DNA from: Edolisoma coerulescens
Lineage: Eukaryota > Chordata > Aves > Passeriformes > Campephagidae
Assembly (NCBI GenBank): GCA_013397115.1
Contig: VWZW01004077.1
Location: 196,540-260,539 of the forward strand
Length of the DNA: 64,000 bases
Direction of reading: 5' to 3'
Numbering within the stretch: position 1 is the first letter of the stretch; every line of letters begins with the position of its first letter. The notes under the pieces are model-generated. The model worked only from the letters and a program-made list of their open reading frames with translations, made no database searches and was not told the origin of the DNA. The position numbers and the translations under genes are program-made. Positions 11,001 to 26,000 of this stretch are shown here, piece by piece.

Positions 11001-14000
11001 TTCATATTCTTTGGCAGGAAACTGGTGCCATGTACTTGATGTTATCTACTGTGGAAGACAAAGCGTGAAGTTAGTATTCAGAATAATACGCTTAAAGAAG
11101 TCAAAAATTCTTCTGGGTAGAAGGGCACTCAATCCAGGAATATTGTAAGCACATTCATTTGCCCTCTGCCACTCTGTACCTGAGTATGCACAGTACCATG
11201 GAAAAGAACAATGAGTCAAAGTCAGACACCACGCTGAGATAACAATTTTTGAAGAATTGCTGGATCTCAGGAGGTGACCATATCTGTCAGCAGGAAAGAC
11301 TGCAACAACACCGGGAGAAACATTTTCTATGGGAATAAACTGAGTGATGTGACTTGAACAAAATAAAAAACCACTATGTGGCCAAATCACAAAGTCTGGC
11401 TGTGGGAAAAATTTCTTGCCTCATTGAATGTCTTAAAATAGATAAATTGTTGGTTAAGCAGCTAGCAATGTGGTCTCTGGGGGTCATGATGCCTGCTTAA
11501 AAACAAGAATAGATATTGCTGACCCTTAATCTGCATGGCAGGAAAGGCTTGGCCGACCTGAAGTTGAGTCATCTGTATTGCAAACAGATAATAGATGGAA
11601 ATGAGGTTATTCCAATGAGAGACATTTGTGAGTGTAAGCACTGAAACATAACTTTACTAGCTTCTTGGTAGGCTTGAATACTTAGGGCCATAAATCAGGT
11701 TATAAAGATATGCCAGGGCTTGGAAAAAACAGCCATGGTGGAAGGACACAAGAAGAAGGAAAATCAGATCTGATTTTGCAAGCTATTTCTGTAAGTCTAT
11801 ACAATTTTAAGTACATACATAAACCTTAATGAATTTAGGAGTCAGGTATACATTAATAAGTTTTTGCTGACCTGGGACATAAATTACTACATCAGGATTA
11901 CAGGAAGTGTCTGAAGTTTAGCCAGCCTTTGGCAAAACTTGCAAAAATTCCTTTCAGTTGAAAAGGCATTTATCTTCTTCATTTGAAAGGGTTCTAAAGT
12001 CTTAGACCTGTTCCAGGCTGCCCTTCTTGCCTTGGAGACCTCAGCCTCAGCTCCTTCATAGGAGAGGTACTCCAGCCCTCTGATCAACTTAGTGGCTCTC
12101 CTCTGGATTTGTTGCAACAGGTCCACCTCTTTCTTGTGTTGGAGACCCCACAGCTGGATGCAGGGCTCTAGATAGAGTCTCACCAGAGGAGAACAGAGGG
12201 GCAGAATCATCTCTTTTGACATGCTGCTCACACCTCTTCTGATGCAACCCAGCATAAAGTTGGCTTTCTGGGCTGTGATCGGACACTCTCAGGTCACATT
12301 GAGCTTTTCATCCACTAAGACCCCCAAGTCCTTCTCTTCAGGGGTGATCTCAATCCATTCTTCATCTGGCCTGTATTTGTGCTTTGGATTGCCCTGACCC
12401 ACGTGCAGGACTTTACAGTTGGCCTTGTTGAACCTCATGAAGTTTGCACAGATCTACCTCTCAAGCCTTAAAGTCCCTCTGGATGGCATCCCTTCCCTCC
12501 AGCTGTGTCGACAGACCCCCACACAGCTTGGTTTTGTTGGCAAATGACACCAAGGATCTTTGATTACGGTCAGCAACAAACTATTTGCTTAGAAATGTCA
12601 CACGATGATCTGTTGACGTCACAGCTTGGCCAGCAAGCCGTGCTCTGAAAGCTTGGGTAGGTTTTTTGGCAGTGCTTAAAAGCTGAACACAGTTTGGTTC
12701 CAAGCTAATGGTCCTTCTGGAGAACAGCATCCTATTTTTTGGAAAATCTTACCAAAAGGTTTTTGCACGGGGACTGCTCAACTGCCCAAGTTATATATGG
12801 TATTTACATCAATATACTGAACCTCTTCTGGAACACTGTCATTGGAGATTAAGGATTTTTACTTCATCTCGCTGAGGCCTTTGGTTCACTCTGCTACAGG
12901 TAGTTCCTCTGGCATCTACCTGTAGAATAGCAGTACCAACATATGGAAGTGAATTAGTGAGCTGTTACGGGGCATTGATTACAGGGGGGAAAAAAGGGTG
13001 CTGCAAAATAAAAAAAGACCCTGAAGAGCAAGGTTCCTGTAGAACTTGTAATGCAGTGAAGGGATGTATTCACAGTGAGAGAATATTGCTTTTCTCATTG
13101 ATATCTGTATTCCATTTACTGTATTCAGTAAAAATCCAAGGAAAGGAGGAAAATTTCTCTTGCCCTTCAGACAATGTTTACAGTCTTGCTCTTGATGCTG
13201 GAGCTCATGGCATGAACAGAAGCAGGTAGCTTGGACAAAATATGCTTGACATTGGTGTTATTCATAAAACACATTTTTATTGGCTATGCTATACGTTGCT
13301 CAAGGTCAGAGACGACTGGCAGTGTCAAGGAATGTCCTAAAGGTCTGCAGAAGCCACTGAGTCCTAATAGAACCTTTTGGATGGTAGATTTTGTCCAGTT
13401 AAAGTAATGTGTAAATAGTTTATTTTCCCAGAGGGGTGAAGCAGCTGAATGGTGTGGCTGTAACCAGGTGGGAGCTGGGAAAGAAGCTGAGAGTGAGCAG
13501 CTGGGCGGTGAGCTGGTCCATCTCTGGGAAGCTGCTCTGCCGGGGAGAAATCAGAAGAGAAAGTGGTGACCTTGAAGCTGTGTCACTCCACTTGCTATTA
13601 GAAATAAAGCTTAAAGATGCTCTCTGGGAGAAGGCAGAGACAGCTAGAAGGAACCTTTTGTTTTCATCTCCCCATTTCTTTAGAGAAAGAGATGAATGGG
13701 AGAGGTCACCCTCCCAAGCAGGCGCCCCATGCCTGTGGCTCTTTAGGCCTCAAGAAGTTATTTCTGCCTTCAAACTTCATCTGCGATTCTTTACAGATTA
13801 AAAAAAAAAAAACAAAACAGAAGAGGAAAAAATCTCCACTGGGGTCCATGTGTTATTTTGCCAACAGCAAGAGAAAGATTTCCTTGTGTAAACCTGTATA
13901 TAATGAGAACAGGGGTGCTCAAACAAGCTTACATTACCATAATTTATTTCACCTTACTAATGAGCATTGTAATAGCCATACATTTTAAATAAAGCGCTCT

Positions 14001-17000
14001 CTATGATATTTCTTAGTAGGTTTTTGTTAATTTCGCTGTATTATTTCACTCTTATTGAAAAAAAAATATTTACCTCTATTTTTTTCCTTGTGGTTGTGCT
14101 TTGCCTCTTTTTCCTGCCATTTAAAATAACAAGAGAAAGATCCAAAATAGTTGCACAGCTGGTTTCACACTGATACATTAAATCTGTTGCAAAATGATAG
14201 CATGTTGTTTCTTAATTTTTTAAAATTATATTTCAGATACCTCTTATATCTACAAATAAAAAGGGACATTTTCCATGGCCGTTTGCTGTGTTCCTTTTCT
14301 GATGCTGCCTACTTGGGTGCCTGTATTGTCCAAGGTAAGTATGAGCAGCAGACTTCTTTAAATACTTCACTCATATGTTGGTTCTATCAAAGCAGCAATG
14401 TAAAACTTGTGACTACAGCTAGCAGTAACTTTTTGTTGTTGTTGTTGTACTGTTTTTCTGTATCAGCATGCACTGGGAAGCGCAAATAATTCAGCCAGTT
14501 AGCCAAGGAGAACCAAATTGGAGCTTAAAAAAAATTAAACCAAAGAAGTTGTCTTAGCCTTTTAGTGAAGAAATATGGCATCAGTGTTAGATACCACTAA
14601 TCAAAAAAGAAAACTCCGTTCTGAATCATGAATGGAAATGTAGCCTATCCCAATTGAATTAAGCAGGAGAAAGTGTCATTTTGTGCCCTTTCTTATGTTG
14701 AAGAAGACCTGTGTGATGATGGAATCTCTAACAAAAATAGAAGATGCAATTCAAGGGGAAAGAAATTTTATTTGCCCTTTTTTTTTCTTTTTTTTCTTTT
14801 TTTTATTCTCCCTCTGTCTCTCCATCATTTCCTTAGGACCAAATTCAGGTATATGTCTTGAATTGTACGACGAAGAATATCATCTATATGTCTGATTAGG
14901 GAAATCATACGTGTGAAAGTTCCCCTTATTCTGCCTTAATATGAATGAAGCTCTTAATGCATTACAAGGCAGTGTATCCAAACCAAAACTGAGCTCAGGC
15001 CTTATTAAAAGAGGCTCATTTAGAAAATTAGAACACTAAATGCTAGGTTTGGGTACCTAAGTGACACATCTTTTAGAAGAGAAATCAAATTCTGCCTGGT
15101 ACCTTAATTAACATCATGGTTTGTGTTTCTCTGCTAGAACAGACTTGGGACCAGTCCATACCAGTGAGGATAAATCATGTGAAAAAGGGGAGAACCAGGA
15201 GGACATTGTTTTAATTCTGCCTGGTACCAGAATGATAAATACTCAAAGGGGAACATTGCCTACGCTTCTGTTTTACAGAGCATTTTTCTGCCACAGAAAA
15301 TAGTTTAGTATTGCTAATTAATGCAGTAGTTAATAAGGCATTGAACTTCCCTTGAAACTCATTGATTAAAGTGGCAGTTATAAGGATTTTGTTGTTTCAG
15401 TTAATTATAAATTTCTTAAAGAAGCATTTCTTGAGAGATGCTGGATTCTTACTGAGCATGAAAGTACCTTGAATTACACTGCATTTACTGACTTCTTTCC
15501 TTATTAATTAATGTTGCAATTGGATTTTTCTGTTTTGTTTTGTGTTTTGGATCTTTTCAGCTGAGCTTGGTGATTATGATCCTGATGAACACCCAGAGAA
15601 TTACATCAGCGACTTTAAGATTTTTCCCAAGCAGTCACAAAAGCTTGAGAGGAAAATAGCTGAAATGCATAAAAATGAATTCAGGTAATTTATAATGCTG
15701 TTTGGTAAAGAGACAGATAAGAAATACTTTTATCTGTTTCCAAGCAGGGTATGTTAACTTAGGAGAGTTTGCTCCATGAATTATGGTAGAAGTTCAACCA
15801 ATATGCTGTCTAACAGGCTGTATTTGAAAATGTGGTTTCAGCTTAGGGGGTTTTCTTTGCCTGTTAACTTTCATTAATCATAGTTGATTCCTGCATGACT
15901 GCTGGTAATTTGCTTGAAATGTAGGTCTGGTTAGTGGGAACAGCTCTCATGATCAGAGCTGCTCTGGTTGATTAGTGGAATAACATCTTTCATTTAGGGA
16001 TCACGTGTTTTCTGCTCAGAAATTTCTGTCTGTTGTGCAATTCTAAAATTCTTGATAGATACTGACCTGATTGAAACTATAATTAGGTTATTTTATCTGT
16101 AGGTGGTTAACATAGTGGTGAATTGCACAGAAATGTATTTAAGTAACTTCCTTGGAAGACTAAGGAGGTGAGATCCAGAACTCTCTGCATGCTCTTTTTT
16201 CTAAACTTTTAATACTGTGACAAAAAGGAAAGGAGAAAACAGATTAGTCAATCTTTTGGTTTTTAAGTTAAATGAGTTTCAGGAGACAAGTGGCAGTGAG
16301 CTGTGCAACTATACCCTCTTCAGGGCTGTCAGTGAATGACATGCAGAGTGTTGAGAGGGAGCTTTCATGAGGCCCCCGGCATTTTGCTTAGTTGAGGACA
16401 GTCCTCAGAACATGAGGAAAGGCACAGGATGTGCAGAAAATCAAATGAAAGCAAATGATTACACAAAGTAGAAGAACAGTTTTTAGTGAAAGATTACAAG
16501 GCCCTTTGCACTCTCTTACCCTGTGTTTTTTTTTTCATATTTCAATATATGCAAAAAAAGGACAAAAATTCCTTTTCAGGAGAGTTAAAGCTTAAAACTT
16601 TTTATTTCCAGAAGCCTATAAAATATTTTTTAAAAATAAGGTGCGGCATTCATGACAATAATCTTGCCAGTATTAATGCATCTTCTCTTTTTTCCTTCCT
16701 GAAACCTATATAATTTCTTTGTATTTCTTTCAATGAAATGATGTTTTAAAAGGCATATATCTAACATTTTTAAAGCAGTCCAGCCTGCACTGTACACAGA
16801 CTCGTAGAAACAGCATTTTAAAATAGGAAGAATAATTTCTTGTTGGTATTGTTCCATGCAGTGTCTACAGATTTCCAAAGGATAAATTTAACCTTTAAAA
16901 ACAAAGATATTTAATCAGTTAAGCCAAGGTGCAATTGAAAAGTCTGATAAGTTCAGTCTTTTAAGAAGAGGCTAGTGCTTTACTTACAGTTAGGAGAAGA

Positions 17001-20000
17001 GAAGGAAGGGTGGTAGGCCAGTGCTGGTGGGTTTTGTATTTCATAACACAGGGAGAGATGTATTTTTCTGTGTTGCTTTGCTTTTTCATTTATGTGTAAT
17101 TCTGAACACCCTTTGTGAATGTAATCGTCTAATTCCTCTGTTATGAATAACCAGACACATTTTTTAGTTAATCTTTTAAATCCCCTTTCCTGTTGGTATA
17201 ATCTCTCTGATCCTGTGACAGTAAATGTTCTAAGCTTTCACAAAGGTCCCTCTGGGACTCTCCAGGTCCTGAATTCCTCCCATCAGTGGGTGCTCAGCAC
17301 ACAAGGATGTCCCTGAATTTCTTCAGTAGTCTTGTTAAGGGACACCATTCATTGTTGGCTTTTGGAAATCAGATGGTATCAGGCTGACTTTTTTGCTTGT
17401 GGATATGCTGTCTCCTATAAAAAAATCCCAGGAGGTGTTTGAGGCATAACTATAATTTGTAGCAGAATTCTCTTCACATATCCCATATATATGTTCCTTA
17501 ATTCTCTTTCTATTCTATATTTTACCTATTTGTATGTTAAGAATTCTAGGCTCAGTGGCTTGTAGCTCTTTGCAGCCCTCAAGAACTGCCGTCTTTCTTT
17601 TCTGTTTTCTTTGCTTAAGTCAGCCTCTGGTGTGCCTTACCTATTTGTCTGTTTTCAGAGAACAAAGGCAGTTTCAGAGATGTCTGGGTAGCTGCTATCT
17701 GGCAATTTCCCACTGTAGAGCTGTCTTCCCAAAATTGACCATCCTCTAACACTTTTTACGTCACATATTCACCAGTCACACACAACTCTTACCTTTTTCT
17801 GGATATTTAATTCCACGGATCTCTATTCTAGAAGTACAAATTATTAAAACATATCTGACCTATAATGAACTATATAGAGAGGGTTCCAGTGCTAGATGAT
17901 CAGATTTACATCAGATTTACAGCTGGAAAAAATGATAGGAAAACCAGGCTTCTCTATGGTATTGATTAGTACATCTGTTTCAATGCATTCTTCAGCAAGT
18001 TGAATTTTCTGATAAAAGTTAATATTGTGCTGCTCAATGAGTATTTTTAAAAGTGTTGCAAGGGCTTCCTCAGGCCTTTTCTTACAAGATACTCGAGTGA
18101 TGTGTTAGCTGACAGCTAACATTCGAGAAGAACAGATGAGACTGAGAGCCTTTTTAATGCAGCTGCCATTCGTCTGCCTTCAGAATTGTTACCTCTCAGT
18201 TTTAGCTCTGTGAGTCTGACTCTTTGTTTTCTTCACATGTGTAAACAAAGATCATGACATCTCTCTCCAGCAGTAGGCTCCCGCATAACCAAAGCCCGAG
18301 GGCTTGGAAGAGGCCAGTCACTGAATCCTTTGTCAGCATTCCTTAAGGTCTGTTCATTGGTCCCATCTTTTCTTCTGTCCTACAGAATGAGGGAAGAATT
18401 TAGCTTTAGAAGGGAATTTGAAGATCAAGAGAGGAGTGTCTGGGTAGCAGCAATAGGGTACTGTGACAGCTTCCAGTGACCTAGTGACTCATTGGGTGCT
18501 ATTTAGAAGCCTTTTTTAATTACTTAAAGCAGATGACATGTTGTCATTATTTCTTATTGGTTTTGGCTATGAGAACTTCACTGGATTTTAGCAAAATGTG
18601 ATCCATTATGTGACTTTCTGTTGCATTTAATTGCAAAAATATAAATGTGACACATAGAAGTTCATGGCAGATTTGTTGAGTTGTGATTGTTTCGTGAATT
18701 TTAATTAATCATTCTTCCCTCATTAAGGAAGGGGGAGGTACAGAACAAGACAAAAGACAGAAGACAAAAATACCTTCTAATGAACTTGATATCAGGTCTT
18801 ATGTCCTTCAACACAGTTTCTTACTCTGATAAAGTTCCCTAGTTTTGGAAAGATACGTTTCAGCCAGAGGTCCCAGAGTCTAGGAACTTGAAAATGCAGA
18901 GATTTCTAAGGGAAAGATTGACATAAGTCCCTATCAAGGGAATTTCTATTTGTAGGACTAATGTTTTGGTAGGGTTTTTTCTTATTGTTTTCTTTTTTCT
19001 TTTTTTCTTTTCTTTTCTTTTTTTAAGAACTCACTGGTTGAAAATCAAGCACTTTTTTATCCCATCTGAAAACTAATAATCTATTTTTAGTTCTGATATG
19101 AAATATTGCCCTATGTATTTATGGAAATGTTATGTAAAAAGCCTTGATTTTACCTGAAAGCCCCACACAAATATTTACTTTTTCAAAATATTTTGAGAGT
19201 TACATGACCTGTTCAAATGCCTGTTTTCAATGCTGACCTCAAATAGGTAAAGTTATTTATTATTCCCTTGGATGACCAATGTGGATGCAGGCTTAAGATA
19301 CTTGAGTGTTACTGAATTGGCTGTTGCTTCTACTTTGTGCACCAAATGCTTTGCAGAAGTCATATGTGAAAGACTGTCTTTTGGGAGAAGGAAACGTTTC
19401 CTCTGAGGATGTGAAATCACTGCCATATTCTGATGATATCTATCTCAAAACCCATTTAAAGTGTTAAGCTAAAGGGGTATTTTCTTGAAAACCAGCATAG
19501 CAAATTAATGCTTGCCTTTGATCCAAGCTAAATGAAAAGTGTTTCAATTTGTTTTGAAAGGCATACCAAGTTTTTATCCTTTGCTGCATCATCTACATTG
19601 TAATTACACAGTGAGGATTTAAGCACTTTTCAATTTCCTGTTATGCTTTGACTCTTACTGTGTTCCCTTAGCCACACCATCAGTTCTTTTGGCTTTTACA
19701 CTGGTGCCAGCCGGAGCGCAGGATGTCTCACTGATGCAGCTCTCTGGCTCTCCTGCAGCTGTCAGTGGAGCCACTGGCAAGCATAACTACAAATGTTACT
19801 ATCTGAGTACAATCTGGGAGGCTGTCCTAGAAGACTTGGCAGCAGTTGCTAGAAAATGCTTTTCTTTGTGGGTGTTAATATCATTTCATTCTGGATTAAA
19901 GCAACTTCTTGCATGCTGAATACATTGAAATTCAGCATACGTTGAATACATCAAAAAGCACTAAAACTAAATTACCATTTAGCAAGTCCAGAATAAGGTA

Positions 20001-23000
20001 GATTTATTTCATTTAAGTGCTTCTTACAATTAATAGAACATATTATATGGTTTTATGTGTAATGCTGGTGTCAGACTCATCTACACTTTATATTTAGCTT
20101 CTAGTACTACCCTAATCACTTTGGTATCTAACAGCCTCATATACTTGAAGGGAATTCAATTGAAAGGACAGACAGTATGCTCCAAAACTTGCAAGTCACA
20201 TTACAGGAGACAGAACCCACCTTTCTTGGGACCGAAGATTTGTTGAGGTTTAAATGTCACTGAGGGCGATGTCTGGAAAAGAGCAGAGCTAGGGATATTG
20301 CAGCGATAAGTGCCTTCCAGGCCTTAGGGGCCAAAGTCTTTTTAATTCCTAGTTATAAAAAATATACTGAGGACTTTGGAGGGCCGAGCCCAATGTCCTC
20401 TTCATTTCAGCTTTGGTATCCCATGCTGCCTCCCTTAGAGTTTCCCAGTGCAGGCATTTAGATTTATCTATCAGACTATATGTTGGCAACTGTCACTGCT
20501 AATTCAAACATAACTAATTCTCTAAGTATTAAAATGCCATTTTGTGTGATGTAGCAGGTAAATAATATGTTTCTATTCTGCTACATTTTCCCAGTGTTTT
20601 CAGTCCAGAATTCATATCAGTTTTAATCTGGATGAATTAGAGAGATGGTTGGAATGTAGTCACCTAGTCCTTTCCCTGAAGGATTCTGTGTGTGCTAATT
20701 TCCTCAATGCGTTTTTCTTCTGAACCGTATTTTTCTGACAGAAGTGTGCTTAAAACCAATTCAAGTCAAGGAACTGTTGTTGTAATTCTGGATTCACTAA
20801 GTAGAAAATAGTGAGAGGTTGTTTTGTTGGGTTAGTGTTTGCATGGCACAGAGAATATTTCCAGAAGCTTTATGGTGAGGCACAGCTCTACCTGAGCAGG
20901 AATCTAATGGAACAGGCAGTTGTAGCAGTAATCTAGAGAAAGGAACTTCACAGACAAAAGAATTGACTTTCCCATTCTCTTTTGAAAAACTGAAAAGATA
21001 TGTCAACACATGGGTTTTTTCTTTTTATATAATTCCAAGAAGTATTCAGTAGAAAGGGTAATCTGCTTGAGTTGAATATGTCACAAAATTTACGGCAACA
21101 TTGATAATTTTTTAGCTTTGGGAGAGATTTGTCTTGTGTGTGTGTGCACTTGTGCATGCACTGCATTTTTTTACCTTTTTATTCCCTGGGAAGAGTGGTC
21201 ATAATAATAATCTAAAAAAGTCATTGTTTTTATCATGCTACTTGTTGCCTGTCTCATGGTGAGGTTTGGATTCAGGTTCTGGATACTTAACATACTGTTA
21301 TCTTCAGATGTCTGTGTGAAATTCTACAATGTAAGGATTTCTTCATCAGCTGGAAGGAACTATTTCCTCTGCCCCTCTCCTCCCTCCTCACCTCTTCTCT
21401 ATTTGGAGAAGGCTTTATGGGCTAGGTGTGTCTGAATCAGAAATATTAATCTACTGTGATAATAAAACCAGAAAGCTTAGCAGATTTCTCTGTATTATGG
21501 GAATAGATTTTAAATTAATAATAGGTAAATTAAAACTGCATCTCTTCTGTAAATGTATTCTGTCTTTGAATACACTTAAAGCTGTCTGTGTCACTGCATC
21601 AATTTATGAAGTAAAGCTGAAACACCAACGTCTGAACACAGACTTCTGAGACACCATCTCAGTCTGATCTCTGAAGCCATATGAGTAATTTGAAATGTTC
21701 TGGTAGAAGGAGTTATGTAAGTGGCACATATCACCACAGCATGCATGCTGTAAAATTAATCCCATAAGCATTTAATAGACTCAGTAAAAGAGTTTGATTA
21801 TTGTTTTAAAGTGATTATTTGGGTTTTACTTGGATTCTATCTGTCTGAGAGAAAAAAATTGCAGTAAAAGTTAAAATTGATATTTAAATGTTCTGCAGCT
21901 TTCTAAGTTTAGTATGTTTCAGCAGTTTTCAGCAAGTCATTTACTTCCTAGATGATAATGTTTTTTTCCGCATACAGACCCATTTAAAATCTTTCCTCTG
22001 CCTTCAGTGCAATGCTGGGCAGTTCCTGGGGAGCTGTGCTGCTGTTTGGGCAATGTGCTGAGCCTGGCCTTACCATTCTGATAAACTGAACCACAGCCTA
22101 CAATGCAATTTCATTTACCAGTGTCTTCATTTAGTGCTTTTCTTTGAAATTTTCACCACCTCTGTTCTACTTTTTTCCACTACAACTGAAACATTAACAA
22201 TCACAGCAGGTTTATTTCAATACTACATAGCACCATAATTGTGACCAAAAATAGTAGCAAACAGACTTTGTTTAACAACATCTCCACTATCTGCCAAAAT
22301 CCTCTGAGCTTAAAGTAAAAGCTGATCAAGACCAATAGCACTATAATTTTATCAAAATTGGAGTCTCAGCTACATGTAAAAGGATTTAAAGACACAACAG
22401 CAAAACCTTATTCATGTGGTAAGCAGTTCTGTGCTCAGGGTACAGTGTAGCTAAATGCATTGATTCTTTATGCAGATTTCTAGCTTTATATTATGTTAAA
22501 AAGAAACACAGGTAACCTTGTTCTGCTGGGGGATGTCCTCTACAAGCTCTGAGATATAACAGCAAGAATATTTACTAGCAGGACATCCTTCTTGCAGTTG
22601 TTACTGTTGTCTCTCCTGAGACCACAGTGAAATATGACCACGGTTGCAGGGCAGGCCAGAGACTGGTTGATGGAGACTGAGCCTATGTTGTTTAGAACAT
22701 TATGGCTGGTTTTCCTGGTTAGCATGGGGGTGAATATGCAATGTCTCTAGAGGCCAGATCACAATGTACATATTTATTTATTCTTCTTTTGAAAGACATT
22801 AATATACCTTACAAACCACAAATGTCCAGAAATTTAACATAGATAGGACATACTCTAGTAAAGCATTGCTGCTGTATTCTGCAGCAAACCTTTGCTTGAC
22901 ATAGTTATCAGGCAAAAGGGTGGACTGTAATTGTTATTATTACTAGTTTGTTAATAGGATCTCACACCAATTTATAAGTCAGTAAGAGAATCAGAGAAGA

Positions 23001-26000
23001 CAAATTAAGTGACCTCACTAATATCACTTAGGAGCCAAGAGGATGAGAATAGCATTGAAAATGTTTTTTCTTTGCTGCTATTGCTCTATGGTCTTCTTTG
23101 TTAAGAACTAATGCTCAGTCCTGTGCTATTTCATCCTTAACTTTCACTAAGATTTACGACTTCAGTATGTAACAGATACATACTTCAAAGGAAAGGTATG
23201 AAGGGGAGAAAATTCTGGAGTGGATTGGTACTGGCAGTGTGGGAAGCAAGTAGACCACCCTGGAAGTTATTCCCTGTTGAGCTTCCTTGCCTTTGAAGTG
23301 CTTCAGAGTTGGGGACCCTGTGGGGAATAAAAAGAGCTTTTACATCCACTAGTGCATACTTCTCATGAGCCTCAAGTTAAAAACAGAGTGTGTTGCATAC
23401 TTCTCAGTGTTCTATTGAAGTATTTGTTTCATTAAAATTTTATTAGGAAATTTTGGATTGATTGATTCCTAGGTTGAATCATTAATTTGTAGCTAATGCT
23501 CTGGAGCTCTAATTTCTCAAGTAATCCACTTTTTATCATTTGTATGGTGTGCAGAAACTTTTCTGAGTAGTGGTTCCTTTTGCTGGTCCTGTTCAATACC
23601 TTTGCCATGCTGCAGATGGGTGCTCTCATGCCTGCAACAGATAGAAAGGAGTATATCTTTCCCTTAATGCTGAATATATATACTGAAAAATAAGGTCAAG
23701 AACAGTAAATGCACTGAGAGACATGAATTTCCAGAGAGTACGGGGTTCCAAAAAAGCAAAGATGTGTTGCCTAAATATTCTCTGTTTTTCCACTGTAAGA
23801 GGCGATAGTTGAAATACTTGCGTAAGTAAGTACACTACAAATTCTTATGTAGGGCTGTTTATTGGATACAGAAAGCTTAAGGACTTTTTAATAAATCAAA
23901 TCAAAGGCATCTCTAATGCTAGATCAGTGATTGATAAAAAAAATGTTGACTTTTCTTTGCTGATAGGATTTGCTACAGTTGTATTTTTATTTAGTAAGAA
24001 AAATTTCATTACTAAGTTACACACGAAAAGCATATTATCAAGGCTTAAATATTAATCCTTTGATAAGAGATGTATGAGGATTTTTTCATTTGATATTGTC
24101 CTTGACTCTTGTACTTTGTGATGTTCTTTTAAGGCTTTGCACTGTAGCCATTTGCTTAGCCTGTAATCGGATAAGATCAAATTTGTCCATGTCTTCTGCT
24201 TTTTTTCCCTAAGTACCACAGCTTGTTTCCCTTGATGCACGCAAAATCGGCATAGTTTCAGAGGCTATAGGTGAGGGGAGCCTGATAATGTTTTTTTAAA
24301 ATGTCTCTTTAATAATAATAGCAAGTTAAGATTTTTTTCCCCAATTGAATATGCCAAGTCCCCAAACAACAGTATTGCAAATTTCTTGTCACTTTTTGGT
24401 CCATTGAATCCAGAAGATTGACTATGCCTTGTACCAGCAAATGGAGGTGGATAGAAAAAATGCATTTTATAATCCTTTATTTTTGTAAGTCCCAAAATCC
24501 AATAAGCAATCAAATTATTTGTTTAGCTTTTCACTATGCAACATAACTATTCTAAGTAATTTAGGTCAAACTTGCTAATTACTTCTGTGAAGTGCCGTTG
24601 ACTGGTACATGACAAACTTCTTGCTTTTTTAGTGGTCATTTATGGTCTTACAGTTGTGATGACATATAAAGTAGTGATTTAGTAGTATTTAAAATGGAGA
24701 AAAAGCTTAGTAGACCTACCAAAAATTGACTGGAAAAATAGGCATTTTTGTTTTGTTTGCCATTTTCTTGCTGCTTTCTCCTTAAATATTAGCTATGTAA
24801 ATACACATTTGTAATTTTTGGTGTTCCCCTTGATACATGCTCTTCCCCACTGGCAAGTGGTGAGAAAGAGACCAAAATAGGAACGACAAAGAAGTCCACT
24901 TCTTCTCTAATTTTTTTGTTTTAATTTAGAAACAAAACATCCACAAAAATGTGGTCTGAAATAAAGTGAAGGCTGTGTAGTGTCAAAAGAGGTCCAAAAT
25001 CAATACTGGAAAAGCCCAAGAAATATCATGAAGTTGACTAGGAGAGGAGGAACAGTGAAGTAAAAATGAGCAATTTTAAAACTTTGTAACAGAAAAGGTT
25101 ATTGATACTTACACTGCCACAGGTCATCATCCTGTTATGTTCAAAATAGGATTTGATATCCACAAGCATACTGCTTTAATTGTTAACCTGAACTTTGGGC
25201 CAGCTACTGGCTATCATATATCAATGCTTATTGGTTTCTACCTGATGGGGAATAACAGGCTTGCAGGGAAATTGTGCTACACCAATACACAGTGAAGTTT
25301 TAAGTGTCAATTCCCATGTAGAATTGCTCACAGTGTGAGGCTGGAGTCACAAAAAAATTCAGGGGTAGAATAAAGTATGACTATTGCTATGTTCCTTGAA
25401 AATTTGTTTATGGCTCTTTTCTTTTTTTTATAATTTGCAAGAAAATTGTTTATGAGGCCTGGCTTTCTAAAGGTCCTAGGCACTGTCCACTATCATAAAA
25501 CCGTATTATCTATCAGAATTACGTACTCTATTCATACAGATACATAAATGAAATAACACTTGAAACAGTTCACTTTCAAATAGACATTGTAAATCTGTGT
25601 TGGAGCTTACTGTAATGGCAGGAGCTATCGAAAATCAAATAAAACTTACTCTGGATCTCAAGTCTTCGTGCCACGTTTTGGGCTTTAGTGTATATTCACT
25701 GTTGATTATAGACACCCTAAAAATAGGGTTGTATAAATGGAAATGCTGACAGATTCTGAGCTATCATGTTGGCAGCAGGCACTGCTATAATTAGGCATAC
25801 ATCTGAGTAGGCAGTGTAATATGATTGCCGTGCTTATACCCTGCACTGGAAGGAATGTTTGTTAATCTACACAATCCTTTTAAATGAGATGGGGAGCAAG
25901 AGTTTGTGGAAAAAAGATGCTGAGGTTTATTTCATATTCAAGCTGGCACGAGGGTATATCAAAAGACAAGAAATGCTTGCAGGGTGTTAGATAATTCTGG

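Larger units (their letters stand above)
1600..14236 (+). other. FRMD3: FRMD3 intron, 12.6 kb, repeat-rich
   Basis: Contains the pyrimidine microsatellites and assembly gap (1940-2279), an ERV-like repeat (5395-5990), and CR1 fragments at about 5997-6955, 10274-10930 and 12005-12560. I see no gene or recognisable repeat in 2300-5390, 6960-10270, 10940-12000 or 12570-14230. Open frames in those stretches (for example 13436-13988) have no splice-consistent or family-like features. Confidence 0.85.

Noticed and set aside
13436..13988. Two overlapping frames of about 120 codons
   Set aside because: They overlap each other in different frames inside an intron, lack family motifs, and one runs through a poly-A tract.
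21130..21165. Short TG/GCA alternating run as a Z-DNA or microsatellite candidate
   Set aside because: Too short and too interrupted to be more than ordinary intron variation.
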